Source: Palsa-147 sp049279675 (GTDB lineage Bacteria > Acidobacteriota > Terriglobia > Acidiferrales > UBA7541). Taken from it: a DNA stretch of 64,000 bases. Of this stretch, positions 25,882-36,700 are shown piece by piece. Every line of letters starts with the position of its first letter. Position 1 is the stretch's first letter. The DNA is taken from positions 36,381 through 100,380 of the forward strand of contig JBAPOP010000085.1 in assembly GCA_049279675.1 (NCBI GenBank), written 5' to 3'. The notes beneath the pieces are model-generated. The model was not told the DNA's origin, did no database searches, and worked only from the letters and a program-made list of their open reading frames with translations. The position numbers and the translations under genes were made by a program.

Positions 25882-27168
25882 ATGAATAGCAAGTTTGGCG
25901 GCAAGGCGGCCGGCGAGCTTCGGTTGCCGTTTCCCGTGGAGTCCATTCGAAATTCGTTTCCCGCCGTGATGCGTGCTTCTCCGTTCGTCTATTTCGACAA
26001 TGCCGCCGGCGCTCAGATTCCGCAGATCGTGTTCGACGCCGTAAACCGCCATCTTCTGGAGTGCAACGTCCAACGAGGCGGGCGCTATGACAAGAGCCGC
26101 GAAGTGGATGCCACGATCGCGCGCGCGCGCCAGAGTGTCGCCGATTTAGTGAATGCCCGGGACGCCAGCGAAGTGGCATTTGGCATGAACGCGACTTCTT
26201 TTATCCGCATTGTCAGCCTGGCGATTGGCCAAACCCTTCAGGAGCGCAACGAGATCATCGTGACAGATATGGATCACGAGGCCAACGTCGCGACGTGGCT
26301 CGCGCTCGAGCGCGATGGGGCGAAATTCCTTTGGTGGAAGATACGGGAGGACGGAAATTTACATGCCGAGGACCTGCGGCCCCTCGTGTCCGCGCGCACG
26401 CGGCTCGTGGCTTGCACGGTGACTTCGAACGCGATCGGCTCGATTGTGGACGTCGCGGCCGCGGCAAGAATCGCGCACGATGCCGGCGCGGAGATTTTTC
26501 TCGACTGCGTACACTACGGGCCGCATGGTCCCATCGACGTGCAAGCCTGGGACTGCGACTACCTCGTCTGCTCGGGCTACAAAATTTTCTCTCCGCACAT
26601 GGGATTTCTCTGGGGGAAACGCACCCTCCTCGAAAAGTTGCCAACATTCCGGGAAGATTTCATTCCAGACGAGCCGCCCGTAAAAATCGAAGCGGGAACA
26701 TTCGTCTACGAGAACGTCGCTGGGATGGACGCTGCCATTCAATATATCGAATCACTGGGAAAGCAGTTCGATGAAGGACACGGGCCGGCAGGATCTCGCC
26801 GCGAGAATATCGTGCGCGCGCTAACCGCGATCCGTGAATATGAAGAAACGCTTTCGATTGAATTGCTCCGCGTGTTGCACGAATGCAACGCAACGGTATA
26901 CGGAATTCGGGAAAAAGAGCGGGTCGGCCAGCGCGTCCCCACGCTTTGTTTCAATCTCGGCAGAGTTTCACCGGACAACGTCACGGAAGAGTTGTCGCGG
27001 GCGGGAATCGGAGTTCGCGATGGCCACATGTACTCACCGCGCCTCATGAAGAGGCTCGGACTGAGCCTTGAGAGCGGAGCCGTTCGCGTTTCTCTCGTTC
27101 ACTACAACACGATCGAAGAGATTCATCGCTTTGCCAACGTGCTGTCTGACCTAAACAAAAATGCCTAG
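25882..27168 (+). CDS. Class-V PLP-dependent aminotransferase (cysteine-desulfurase-like)
   Basis: A 428-residue fold-type I PLP enzyme. FDNAAGAQIP near residue 35 is the N-terminal active-site segment; EIFLDCVHYGPHG carries the PLP-nitrogen aspartate; SGYKIFSPHMG has the Schiff-base lysine K234. It resembles cysteine-desulfurase-like/isopenicillin-N-epimerase-like enzymes that act on amino acids by transamination, racemisation or lyase chemistry; the substrate is not predictable. The ATG at 25882 has GAGGG 5 bases upstream; earlier in-frame codons lie over the promoter. It overlaps the permease gene by 8 bp (27161-27168), so the two are co-translated. No Fe-S scaffold genes are near, which argues against a housekeeping IscS role. 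Confidence 0.88.
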   Translation: MNSKFGGKAAGELRLPFPVESIRNSFPAVMRASPFVYFDNAAGAQIPQIVFDAVNRHLLECNVQRGGRYDKSREVDATIARARQSVADLVNARDASEVAFGMNATSFIRIVSLAIGQTLQERNEIIVTDMDHEANVATWLALERDGAKFLWWKIREDGNLHAEDLRPLVSARTRLVACTVTSNAIGSIVDVAAAARIAHDAGAEIFLDCVHYGPHGPIDVQAWDCDYLVCSGYKIFSPHMGFLWGKRTLLEKLPTFREDFIPDEPPVKIEAGTFVYENVAGMDAAIQYIESLGKQFDEGHGPAGSRRENIVRALTAIREYEETLSIELLRVLHECNATVYGIREKERVGQRVPTLCFNLGRVSPDNVTEELSRAGIGVRDGHMYSPRLMKRLGLSLESGAVRVSLVHYNTIEEIHRFANVLSDLNKNA

Positions 27169-28588
27169 CGCCAAAGAATCGCCGCGTAGTGGCCAGGAGC
27201 TTCGCAGGAGCCTGAGCCAACGGCAGTTGACGATGATGGCAATCGGCGGCGCCATCGGCGTGGGCTTGTTTCTCGGCAGCGGCGTAACGATTAAGCTCGC
27301 GGGGCCAGGCGTAATCATCACCTACCTTTTCGGGGCAATCATCGCGCTCATCGTTTCCTACTCGCTCGTCGAAATGGCCGTGGTACATCCGGTGGCCGGT
27401 TCGTTCGGGGTGTACGCGGAAACATACCTAAGCCGCTGGGCTGGCTTTTCCGTGCGCGCGACGTATGGGCTCGTGCAGATCATCGCGATCGGTGCTGAGG
27501 TCACGGCGGTGGCCATTTATTTTTCGTTCTGGTTTCCGAGTGTGCCGCAATGGATTTGGGTCGTGGGCGTATCAATTGGTCTGGTGATTATCAACACGCT
27601 CCAGGTGGGGCGGTTCGGCGAGTTCGAGTATTGGTTTGCACTCATCAAGGTGGTTGCAATTCTGACTTTCATCGGCGTCGGCACGGGACTGATCCTCGGT
27701 ATCGGCACAAAGCACGCTGTGGGCTTGTCGAACTTGACGGCCTACGGCGGATTTTTGCCGCATGGTTGGACCGGCGTGTGGCTGGCGCTCACGCTGGCTG
27801 TGACGAGTTATATGGGAGTTGAAATTATCGCGGTGACCGCTGGCGAAGCGGAAAACCCGGAACAATCAATTCCGAAAGCCATGCGCACCATCGTGTTCAG
27901 GCTAATTTTCTTCTACGTGCTGGCGATCACGGTGATGCTGGCGATGACGCCGTGGAACCAGACGGGAGTAGGCAACGGCCTGACGGCCAGCCCTTTCGTT
28001 CGAGCATTCGCCGTGATCGGGATTCCCTACGCCGCCGGAATCATGAACGCCGTTGTAATCACGGCGGCACTCTCGAGTTCGAATACCGATCTCTATCTCA
28101 CCACTCGGATGCTTTATTCGCTCTCGCGGGGGAAATTTGCGCCTGCGTGGCTCGGAACCCTGAGCAAGAACGGCGTGCCAAGCCGCGCGCTCGCGGTTTC
28201 GACGGGCGGAATGGTAGCCGCAATTCTCCTGGCCATCTACTCACCCGCTAAAGCATTCCTCGCTCTTTATGGAATCGCGGTTGCGGGAATGTTTTTCGTC
28301 TGGATCGTCATACTGCTTACTCACATGGCGTTTCGCCGCGCTTTGGGACCGGAGCGGATCGCTCGCCTCCCGATGCGGCTGCGTTGGTATCCGTACTCGA
28401 CGATTCTCGGCATCGCGGCGCTTCTTGGAATCGCCGCGAGCACTTTTTTCGTTGATGGATTGCAGTACACAGTTCCTGCGTTCATCCCGTTCTTGCTGGT
28501 TATCTCGATTGCCTACTGGATTGTCCGGCGAAAAGGAGATTTGCCGCCAATTGCCAGCGCGGCTGCTGAGACCGGGACAGCGGAATGA
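27161..28588 (+). CDS. APC-superfamily amino acid permease
   Basis: A 475-residue inner-membrane protein with about 12 helices. The opening MMAIGGAIGVGLFLGSG is the canonical substrate-binding helix 1 of AAT/GABA-type permeases. It takes up amino acids or amines by cation symport. It overlaps the end of the aminotransferase gene by 8 bp and is followed 32 bp later by a TonB-dependent receptor, so outer- and inner-membrane uptake may be in one transcription unit. Substrate unknown. Confidence 0.92.
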   Translation: MPSAKESPRSGQELRRSLSQRQLTMMAIGGAIGVGLFLGSGVTIKLAGPGVIITYLFGAIIALIVSYSLVEMAVVHPVAGSFGVYAETYLSRWAGFSVRATYGLVQIIAIGAEVTAVAIYFSFWFPSVPQWIWVVGVSIGLVIINTLQVGRFGEFEYWFALIKVVAILTFIGVGTGLILGIGTKHAVGLSNLTAYGGFLPHGWTGVWLALTLAVTSYMGVEIIAVTAGEAENPEQSIPKAMRTIVFRLIFFYVLAITVMLAMTPWNQTGVGNGLTASPFVRAFAVIGIPYAAGIMNAVVITAALSSSNTDLYLTTRMLYSLSRGKFAPAWLGTLSKNGVPSRALAVSTGGMVAAILLAIYSPAKAFLALYGIAVAGMFFVWIVILLTHMAFRRALGPERIARLPMRLRWYPYSTILGIAALLGIAASTFFVDGLQYTVPAFIPFLLVISIAYWIVRRKGDLPPIASAAAETGTAE

Positions 28589-28620
28589 GCGTGGTTTGAA
28601 CGATTGAGGAGGATTGGACC

Positions 28621-31600
28621 ATGAAGCGATTATTGCTTGGCGTGCTCTTGTCCCTCAGTTCGTGCGTTCTAGCATTTGCTCAAGGTGGCGCTACGGGTGC
28701 GTTAGCCGGCATCGTCGAAGACTCATCCGGAGCCGCCGTCCCAGGTGCAGAAGTACGGATCATCGAGCAAGCCTCCGGGAACACCATTCGCACGCTGACC
28801 ACGGATGAGCATGGCAACTTCAACGCGTTGCTGCTCCCCGTCGGAACCTACGCAATCGAGGTGCGCGCTACCGGATTCAGTGAAGGCAAGACCACCGGCG
28901 TCGCCGTGCGCATAACAGAAACCACGCAGCTCAAAGTCGCGCTGCAAGTCGGCCAGTTAACGCAGAGCGTCCAAGTGTCCTCGCAAGTAACCGCAGTGGA
29001 AACCAACTCCGCAACAACGGGCGAGTCCATCGAATCTGAGACCATCACGAGCCTGCCCCTGCCCACGCGGAACGTCCAACAACTACTCACGCTCTCATCA
29101 GGAGCTTCAGCCGATTTGACCTCCGCGGGCCAGCTTGGCCGCGGCGACATTCGAATGAACGTCAACGGCCAGCGCGAGGGATACAACAACGTCCAGATCG
29201 AAGGGATCAGCGTCAGCGACTACAACCTCGGCGAATTGACCAACACGCCGCTGCCAAGCCCCGATGCAATCGAAGAATTCAAAGTTCAAACGAGCCTCTA
29301 CGACGCAACGCAAGGACGAAATGGCGGCGGCAACGTCAACGCAGTATTACGAAGCGGCGCACGAGATTTTCACGGCTCGCTGTTCGAATATTTCCGCAAC
29401 AATGTCTTGAACGCGAACGACTTCTTCTTCAATGAAAACGGGGCGCCGCGGCCCGCGGTGAGGCAAAACATCTTCGGAGGCAGTGTCGGCGGCCCGATTG
29501 CTCACGCCGGTTCGCAGGGATTCTTCTTCTTCAATTACCAAGGCACCCGGCAGGAAAGCGGAATTTCTCCGGGCACGTTCATTAACGGTATTTTCCCCAC
29601 GGTTCCCTCCGACCGTTCGCCCGCGAGCCTTGCGATGACGCTCCCGCCAGGCTTTCAGGATCCAACTACGCTCGACCCGGTGATCGTGAACCTGCTGAAT
29701 TTCAAGAGTAATCAGTTCGGTGGCGCGGGAGGTGGCTGGCTGATTCCTTCGTTGCCTCCGATTGACCCTTCATTGCCGCTCTACCAGCAAGAGTCCCGCC
29801 TGAGCGTAAGCCATCCGGGACAATTTGACGACGACCAGTTCACGGCCAATTGGGACCGGAATTTCAATGGAGGACGTGACGTCTTTCGAGAACGTTTCTT
29901 CTACTCGAATTTTCATTCCTATCTTCCTTACGGAGCCGGCAATCTCGGTTCGCAGTTTGGAGCTTCGATCAGCACCAGCGATCTGGACTTTCCGGTTTTC
30001 CTGCCGGTACACAATCGCTTCGTGACACTTTCCGAGACGCACACGTTCTCATCTCGGCTGGTAAATGATTTTCGGTTCGGATTCGTACGTATCGCCAACG
30101 ATACGGACAACGTGCCCTTGGTAAGCCTGAGCGATCTTGGAATCAATCGCCCGAACAGCAACTTCGATACGAATATCTATCGCTTCGAGCTGGCGAGCTA
30201 TCAAATCGGACCCACGCCAGCCGCGAACCAGGCTACGGGCCAAGACAACTTTACCTTTCTCGATACGGTTGCGTTCTCCTCCGGCCGCCACTCATTCCGC
30301 TTTGGCGGGCAGTTCGATCGAATCTATTTGGATAAAAACTATCCTCAATTGTTCAACGGATTTGTGGCGTTCGTGCCGTTTCCGGGCCCGCCAATCGCGG
30401 ATGGGTTTAGCGACTTCCAGAACCTGCTTACGGGAACACCTGTTTTCTCCGGCGCGGGGAGCGGCGTTTACAATCATGAGTACCGCATCAATAATTTCGC
30501 GCTCTTCGCCCAAGATGATTTCAAAGTGAATCGAAAATTGACTCTCAATCTTGGGCTCAGATGGGAACTCGACGGAGCCGTCTCGGATGAGTTGAATCAA
30601 ATCGGCAACCTGGTTCCGAGCCTGGTAGCGGAAGGGCAGGAGCCTTGGATCTATCCCAAGGGCGTCAATAAACTAAACATCCCGGGGCTCGTCGGAACCG
30701 GATCACCCACTCTGAGAAACAACGGCTACGCTTCAGACTGGGGACCTCGGATTGGCTTCGCGTACGATCCATTCGGGACCGGCAAGACTTCGATCCGCGG
30801 CGGCTACGGAATCTATTACGAGAGAGAAGACAACGGGACTTCGGACAACCTCGGATTTTCTTCGCCGTTCCTCGCGGGAGGGTTCGGACCGGCTCCGCCA
30901 GGGATGCTTGCCAATCTGCCGGCGTTTTCGGACCTTCCGCCCGCCGGCGTGATCAGCTCTGCGTTTACTCCACAACTCGGGATATTCCAGGGATTCGTCA
31001 ATAACACGACTGGCGCTCCGACAATGGACACCACGCAAACTCCCGTGTTCAGCGGAAACAGCGAGTTCTTGATTGCGCTCGAAGCGCCGCTTCATTTCTT
31101 GTCGCCGAGCGCGCAGCAATGGAACCTGACGGTTGAACGCGAAATTGGCTCCGGGTGGGTGTTCGACGCCGGCTACGTCGGCTCGAAGGGCACTCATCTG
31201 CGCGAGGTGAGCACCACGATCCAGCCATACCTTGTCAGCGCCACGGCGCCAGTCACGCTGACCGACCCGAGCGGAAATCAGTACGTCATTACGCAAAACA
31301 CGGCGTCGAACGCGCCTGCGCGCTCACGCGTCCTTGGGCTGAGCCCGTCGGGCATGCAGTGCTTTTGCAACGACGCAACTTCCATCTACCATTCGCTGCA
31401 GGCGTCGATGACGCGTCGGTATCACGCCATGTATTTCCAGGCGGCGTACACGTTCTCACGATCCATCGATGAAGTCTCGAACGACACGACGGCATTTAAC
31501 ACGGTGATCAACGACCAGACAAATCTCCACGACTCTCGCGGCCTTTCCGACTTTGATCGAACGCATCGATTGATCGCGAGCTACGTCTACGCGCTGCCAT

Positions 31601-32130
31601 TTTTCTCGAAGGCTTCAGGATTTGAACACGCCGCGCTCGGAGGTTGGAGCATAAATGGAATTGTGATCTTTCAATCCGGAAGGCCTTTCACGGTAATTGA
31701 CTCCGAAGGCGGTTCCACATATACGCCGATCGGCCCGGATCAATCCACGGCGAGCATAGCGCCGGGCTTTAATGCGCAGTCTGCATACACGGCCGGGAGC
31801 ATCGGGTCGCGCGTGAATCAATACATCAACCCCGCAGCGTTCATTCCGGCGCCGGTCGTCGGCCCGGACGGTTCGACCGGCTACGGAACTCTCGGAAGAA
31901 ACATTTTCAGGGGCCCGTTCGAGCAAAATTGGGATTTCTCGATTGCGAAAATGTTTACGATCAAGGAAAGCCAGAAAATTGAATTTCGCACCGAATTCTT
32001 CAATCTTTGGAATCACCCGAATTTCAGCAATCCCACTTACGTGGACGTAAGCGGTCCAAACTTCGGCGAAATCACGTCGATGGCGGGCACACCGCGCGTG
32101 ATTCAGTTCGCATTGCGTTATGAATTTTGA
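28621..32130 (+). CDS. TonB-dependent receptor, Oar-like, with carboxypeptidase-regulatory domain (first copy)
   Basis: A 1169-residue outer-membrane protein. A signal peptide (1-21, ending AFAQ) precedes a carboxypeptidase-regulatory beta-sandwich (GALAGIVEDSSGAAVPGAEV, about 25-105), then a plug with PLPTRNVQQLLTLSSG and a long beta-barrel. The C-terminus ends in RYEF, with the terminal aromatic residue typical of barrels recognised by the BAM machinery. Acidobacteria carry many of these giant receptors, thought to import large or complex nutrients with ExbBD-TonB energy. GGAGG lies 8 bases before the ATG. The upstream permease and aminotransferase genes suggest an amino-acid-like substrate. 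Confidence 0.93.
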   Translation: MKRLLLGVLLSLSSCVLAFAQGGATGALAGIVEDSSGAAVPGAEVRIIEQASGNTIRTLTTDEHGNFNALLLPVGTYAIEVRATGFSEGKTTGVAVRITETTQLKVALQVGQLTQSVQVSSQVTAVETNSATTGESIESETITSLPLPTRNVQQLLTLSSGASADLTSAGQLGRGDIRMNVNGQREGYNNVQIEGISVSDYNLGELTNTPLPSPDAIEEFKVQTSLYDATQGRNGGGNVNAVLRSGARDFHGSLFEYFRNNVLNANDFFFNENGAPRPAVRQNIFGGSVGGPIAHAGSQGFFFFNYQGTRQESGISPGTFINGIFPTVPSDRSPASLAMTLPPGFQDPTTLDPVIVNLLNFKSNQFGGAGGGWLIPSLPPIDPSLPLYQQESRLSVSHPGQFDDDQFTANWDRNFNGGRDVFRERFFYSNFHSYLPYGAGNLGSQFGASISTSDLDFPVFLPVHNRFVTLSETHTFSSRLVNDFRFGFVRIANDTDNVPLVSLSDLGINRPNSNFDTNIYRFELASYQIGPTPAANQATGQDNFTFLDTVAFSSGRHSFRFGGQFDRIYLDKNYPQLFNGFVAFVPFPGPPIADGFSDFQNLLTGTPVFSGAGSGVYNHEYRINNFALFAQDDFKVNRKLTLNLGLRWELDGAVSDELNQIGNLVPSLVAEGQEPWIYPKGVNKLNIPGLVGTGSPTLRNNGYASDWGPRIGFAYDPFGTGKTSIRGGYGIYYEREDNGTSDNLGFSSPFLAGGFGPAPPGMLANLPAFSDLPPAGVISSAFTPQLGIFQGFVNNTTGAPTMDTTQTPVFSGNSEFLIALEAPLHFLSPSAQQWNLTVEREIGSGWVFDAGYVGSKGTHLREVSTTIQPYLVSATAPVTLTDPSGNQYVITQNTASNAPARSRVLGLSPSGMQCFCNDATSIYHSLQASMTRRYHAMYFQAAYTFSRSIDEVSNDTTAFNTVINDQTNLHDSRGLSDFDRTHRLIASYVYALPFFSKASGFEHAALGGWSINGIVIFQSGRPFTVIDSEGGSTYTPIGPDQSTASIAPGFNAQSAYTAGSIGSRVNQYINPAAFIPAPVVGPDGSTGYGTLGRNIFRGPFEQNWDFSIAKMFTIKESQKIEFRTEFFNLWNHPNFSNPTYVDVSGPNFGEITSMAGTPRVIQFALRYEF

Positions 32131-32173
32131 GCATCGGGTAATGAGGCACTTTTCTCGAGAGCCGGGAGGGTGC

Positions 32174-33535
32174 ATGCCATCGCGACGCCGGGTACTCTAC
32201 CGAGCCGAGATCGTTGCCTTTCTCGCGCTCGCGGCCGCGATCATGTTCGCGTCCGAACCTGCATTCGGCCAGGCTCAACCGCTTCCGGGGCGTGACGTTC
32301 CGGAGATTTATCAACGGTTACTCGCGCAAATCGAAAAAATTCCCGTGTTCGATAATCACGGCCATCCGGGCTTCCCGAACGATCCTGATGTGGATGCGAT
32401 GCAAATTCCAGCGGACAGTTCTGCCCCGTTTCGTCTTCGCGATGACAACAACGAAATGCTCGGTGCCGCGCGCAAACTCTTCGACTACCCCTATGCCGAT
32501 TTCTCGCCTGAACACGTGAAATGGCTTGTCGATCGCAAAGCCGAAGAGCGGGAGAAACTCGGCAATGCTTACTTTTCCCACATCCTCGACCAACTGGGTA
32601 TCGAAACGGTGATCGCGAATCGTGTTTCTATGCCTGCGTATCTCGAATCAAAACGGTTTCGCTGGGTTTATTTCGTAGACTATTTTCTATTTCCGTTCGA
32701 TTCGCAGCGGCTCGAAGCGCGAGATCCGGATCAGAAGTTGAATGTGCCACTCGAACGGAAATTGCTCGCGGGAGCGCTGTCGCAGGAGAGCGCCGGTCAA
32801 TTGCCTCCCGATCTCAGCAGCTACTTGAAATTCATTACGGGCATCGTGAAAGCGAAGAAGGCGGCAGGCTGCGTTGGGATCAAATTTGAAATCGCCTACT
32901 TTCGCTCGCTGCATTTCGACGATCCATCCGAAGAGCACGCGGCGGCGATCTACGGTAAGTATCGATCGGGCGGCGTGCCCGGTGGCGCGGAGTACCGCGA
33001 CTTCCAAGATTTCATTTTCCGTTATCTATTGCGTGAGGCGGGAAGGCTTGGCCTGCCGGTTCAGATTCACACTGCAGTCGGCGGCGGCGATTATTTCAAT
33101 ATGCGCGACGGAAATATCATGGGGCTCGAAAGCATCTTGCGCGATCCGCGCTACGACAATGTGACGTTTGACTTGCTTCACGGCGGCTATCCGTACGATC
33201 GCGAAGCAATTTGGCTTACGGCGCGAAAGAACGTCTACCTCGATTCATCCCTGATGGGCATTTTCGTATATCCGGACGAGTTGCACAGAATTCTCAGGCA
33301 GTGGCTCGAAACGTTTCCCGACAAGATCGTTTTTGGCTCGGATACTTTTCCGCTCAGCGATGCCGTCGGCGCGGAAGAGGGCTACTGGCTTGCGGTTGAA
33401 TCCGCGCGGACTGCGCTCGCCGCAGCGCTTGCCGAAATGGTTTCCGAGCATGAAATCGGCGAGACGAAAGCGCTCGAGATGGCGCACGCCTATCTGCACG
33501 ACACAGCCTCGAAAATCTACGCCCCCGCGAAATAA
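32174..33535 (+). CDS. Exported amidohydrolase superfamily protein
   Basis: A 453-residue protein with a signal peptide (about 1-34, ending SEPAFGQA). The metal-binding HxH pair is at H62/H64 (DNHGHPG); further ligands are likely in VQIHTAVGG, DLLHGGYP and the C-terminal FGSDTFPL aspartate. This matches the COG2159-like metal hydrolase/decarboxylase branch, acting on an amide, lactone or carboxyl group. Its export is unusual for this branch. ATG 32174 has GGAGG 4 bases upstream; an in-frame ATG at 32120 would overlap the receptor gene and disrupt the signal peptide. It lies 43 bp after the TonB receptor. Confidence 0.85.
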   Translation: MPSRRRVLYRAEIVAFLALAAAIMFASEPAFGQAQPLPGRDVPEIYQRLLAQIEKIPVFDNHGHPGFPNDPDVDAMQIPADSSAPFRLRDDNNEMLGAARKLFDYPYADFSPEHVKWLVDRKAEEREKLGNAYFSHILDQLGIETVIANRVSMPAYLESKRFRWVYFVDYFLFPFDSQRLEARDPDQKLNVPLERKLLAGALSQESAGQLPPDLSSYLKFITGIVKAKKAAGCVGIKFEIAYFRSLHFDDPSEEHAAAIYGKYRSGGVPGGAEYRDFQDFIFRYLLREAGRLGLPVQIHTAVGGGDYFNMRDGNIMGLESILRDPRYDNVTFDLLHGGYPYDREAIWLTARKNVYLDSSLMGIFVYPDELHRILRQWLETFPDKIVFGSDTFPLSDAVGAEEGYWLAVESARTALAAALAEMVSEHEIGETKALEMAHAYLHDTASKIYAPAK

Positions 33536-33622
33536 AGCTTCGATCCACGGCCGTTCTTCGCGGCTCCCGTTCTAGAGCGCTTGCGAGCAGCAACTGACGC
33601 TACCTCAACGCTGCCCACTTTC

Positions 33623-33641
33623 GTGTACTTAGGATATACAC
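33623..33641. promoter_or_regulatory. Imperfect palindrome upstream of second TonB receptor
   Basis: GTGTA (33623-33627) and TACAC (33637-33641) are perfect inverted arms over a 9-base centre. The site is 11 bp upstream of a TTGACA. Its GT/AC-type arms resemble the palindrome at 25737, so the same GntR protein could bind, but similarity is limited and this is inference. Confidence 0.3.
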
Positions 33642-33652
33642 ACCAGATGCGC

Positions 33653-33681
33653 TTGACATACAGCTTTGCCCAGTGTACCGT
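33653..33681 (+). promoter_or_regulatory. Candidate promoter for second TonB receptor
   Basis: A consensus -35 TTGACA (33653-33658) is followed after 17 bp by TACCGT (33676-33681), a weak -10. It precedes the GTG start at 33706 by about 25 bp and may be activator-dependent. Confidence 0.4.
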
Positions 33682-33705
33682 CCGCTTCAATTAGGGGAGG
33701 GTCTT

Positions 33706-36700
33706 GTGAAAAACATTTGGAATTCGCGTGTCATCACGGGCGTGCTTTGCCTGATTCTAATTTGTGCGTGTGACGCCGCCGGGCAGTCGTTTCCTGGACG
33801 GATCACGGGCGTGGTCAAGGACGCCCAGGGTGCGGCCGTGCCGGGCGCGACAGTCAAGCTCTCGAACCCGTCCACCGGTCAGGAACGCACGGCCATAACC
33901 GATGACAGCGGGGGATTCAACTTTCCCGAACTTCCCCTCGGCACGTTCAAGGTATCGGCGAGCAAATCAGGCTTCCAAACAACCGTTGTAACCGACATTG
34001 TCACGTCCGAGAGCCAAGTGAATAACGTCTACCCGATCCTCGCGGTCGGCGCCGTTACGTCCCAAGTCGAAGTCACGTCGGCGCCGCCTCTGATCCAGAC
34101 CGAAACCGATTCGTCCGGCGGCCAGCTCACTCAAGAGCAAGTCGAGTCGCTTCCCATCGGCAACAGCGACTACACGCGTCTAGCGCTCGTCCTCCCAGGC
34201 GTCACGCAAAACAGTAACTTCGCTTTCGCGCAGTACACAATTAACGGTTCACGGTCGCGGTCGAACGGTTTCAATATCGACGGCGCGTCTGACACTGACC
34301 CTTCCACGTATCTGCCGTCGATCAACGAAGGCGGTAATTCCGCGACAGCCGCGACGCGTCTCCCGCTCGATGCGATTCAAGAAGTCAGTATCGTGGCGAA
34401 CGCGGGCGCCGATAGCGGCCAAAATTCCGGCAGCGTCATGAATGTCATCATTCGCAGCGGAACGAACCAGCTTCACGGATCGCTTTACGAAATGCATCGC
34501 GACGCCGCGCTGGATGCCTCAAATTACTTTGAAAATGCTTTTGGCCTACCGAAAGCGCCGTTCGTCTGGAATGAATTCGGCGGAACGGTGGGAGGCCCGA
34601 TCTCGATCCCGCATGTTTACGACGGACGAAATCGCACGTTCTTTTTTGCCGGGTACGATGGCAGCCGGCTCCGTCTCGGCACCACCCTCAATGGCAATGC
34701 GCCAACACCGGCCCAGATTCAAGAAGCCACGACCCTTGTAACGGGCCAAGGAATTACACCCAACCAGCTGGGACTGAATGTCCTGGGGCTATATTCTTCA
34801 CTGGGTTTGTCCGGGCCATTCGCCGCGGATAACCGTGGCCAACAAGCCCCAAACAGCGGAGTGCTGAAGATCGATCATAAGATCTCGGACGCGGATTCGA
34901 TCTCCGGTCGATATCTCCACGGCGAAGGCGAAGACCAGTTTCCAGGCGGCGGACCAGGGCCGGGCGGCGGATCGCAACTAAGCCCGTGGTTCGGAGTCAC
35001 CCCGACCGTGGCCGACAATTTCGCCATCAGCGAAGTTCACATTTTTAATACAAATCTGATCAATACGCTCCGGCTGGGTTGGAACCGATTTAGTCAATTC
35101 CAAAAGGGCCGCGACGCAAACGTTAATCCATCGACGATTGGCTTGAACACTGGAGTTGGACCGGCCAGCTACGGCATCCCCGAGTTCGACATCGGCGACA
35201 CTGCTTCCGACGGGTTCTCGAATCTAGGACTCAGTTACGGCGCCGGCGGCCGCGTGGCAACGAGCTACCAGATCGCCAACGAAGTCAGCTGGACTCGCGG
35301 TGCGCATGCCTGGAAGTTCGGTTTCAATTTCCTCCACAACTATTCCGATTACACAATCGTCGGATCTCGCGGCATCTTTACCTTTAATGGATCTCAACTC
35401 GGAAACACTCTCACGTCAGACGGCGGAATCGCGGCCCTGGTCGACTTAATTGCAGGTCTCCCGGCGCCCGGCAACGGCGTCACGGATATCACTCGGGTTG
35501 GCAGCGGCCGCGCGAATATCGATCAGAACATCGTCAGCGGCTATGCGATGGATTCGTACAAGATTACGCCACGGATAACCCTAAACGCGGGCCTCCGGTA
35601 CGATTTTTTCAGTACCGTGAATGAATCGCGCGGGCGATTCTCAGCTTTCGATCCGAGCATGGGCCTCGTCCAAGCCTCGTCATTGCCAGGCGGGCACATC
35701 TACGACGCTCCGAAGGGCGATTTCGGCCCGCGCGTCTCTCTCGCTTGGGCGCCAACACGCACGATCATTCCCGGGCGCCAGACGATATTCCGCGCCGGCT
35801 TCGGCATTTACTACGACACGATTCCGCTCAACAATTTCGAAGAGGGTCTCGCGCAAAATCCAATCGGCCCCACGGCCGGCTTTACCATCGTTCCGTCCGC
35901 TCCGATTCCCTTCGGTGTAGGCGTTCCAATCTTTGGCACGGGCGCTCCTCAACCGCCGTTTAACGTCGAGAGCATTCAGCACAATCTAAAGACGCCGAAC
36001 ACGCAGGAATGGAACGTCAACATTCAGCAGGAGCTGAGCCAGAGATTTGTTTTTCAAATTGGGTACGTTGGAAATCACAGCATTCACCAACTCCAACTTC
36101 TGGACATCAACCAGCCGCCCTTGGGCGCCGGGTTCGGACCCGGATGCGTAATTCCGCCGAACACCGGGGCGAACCCAGCGTGCGAGCAGGCCGCCAGGCC
36201 ATTCAACACTGAATACCCCACGCTGTCGCAGATCAACACGATCTCGACTCCGGGTTTCGCCACCTACCACTCGCTGCAGGCACTCTTGAAGTCGAACGAC
36301 TTCCACGGATTGACGACGCAGATCGCTTTCACTTGGTCGCACAATCTGGACACGGCGTCGGAAGTTGAAGATTTCTTCGGCACCAGCGGATACGTGCCGC
36401 AGGATTCGACGAACTTGAAGGGCAGCTACGGCAACTCGGAATTCGATCAGCGCCGCGCTTTGATCATCACCTACGTGTACGCAATTCCAAACCCCAAGAC
36501 CGAGAACGCGCTCGCTTTCGCGCTCAAGGACTGGCAAATTTCGGGAACGACAACGATGCGCGATGGCTTGGCCGCGCCGTTGCTGACTTTCGGTGACGAA
36601 AGCGGCGTGGGAAATTTTCACGAGCGGTACAATTGCATCGCGCCGATCACCTATCAGTTGAAAAACCTCATGCTGCCATACGCGTCGCCTAACTCGTTCA

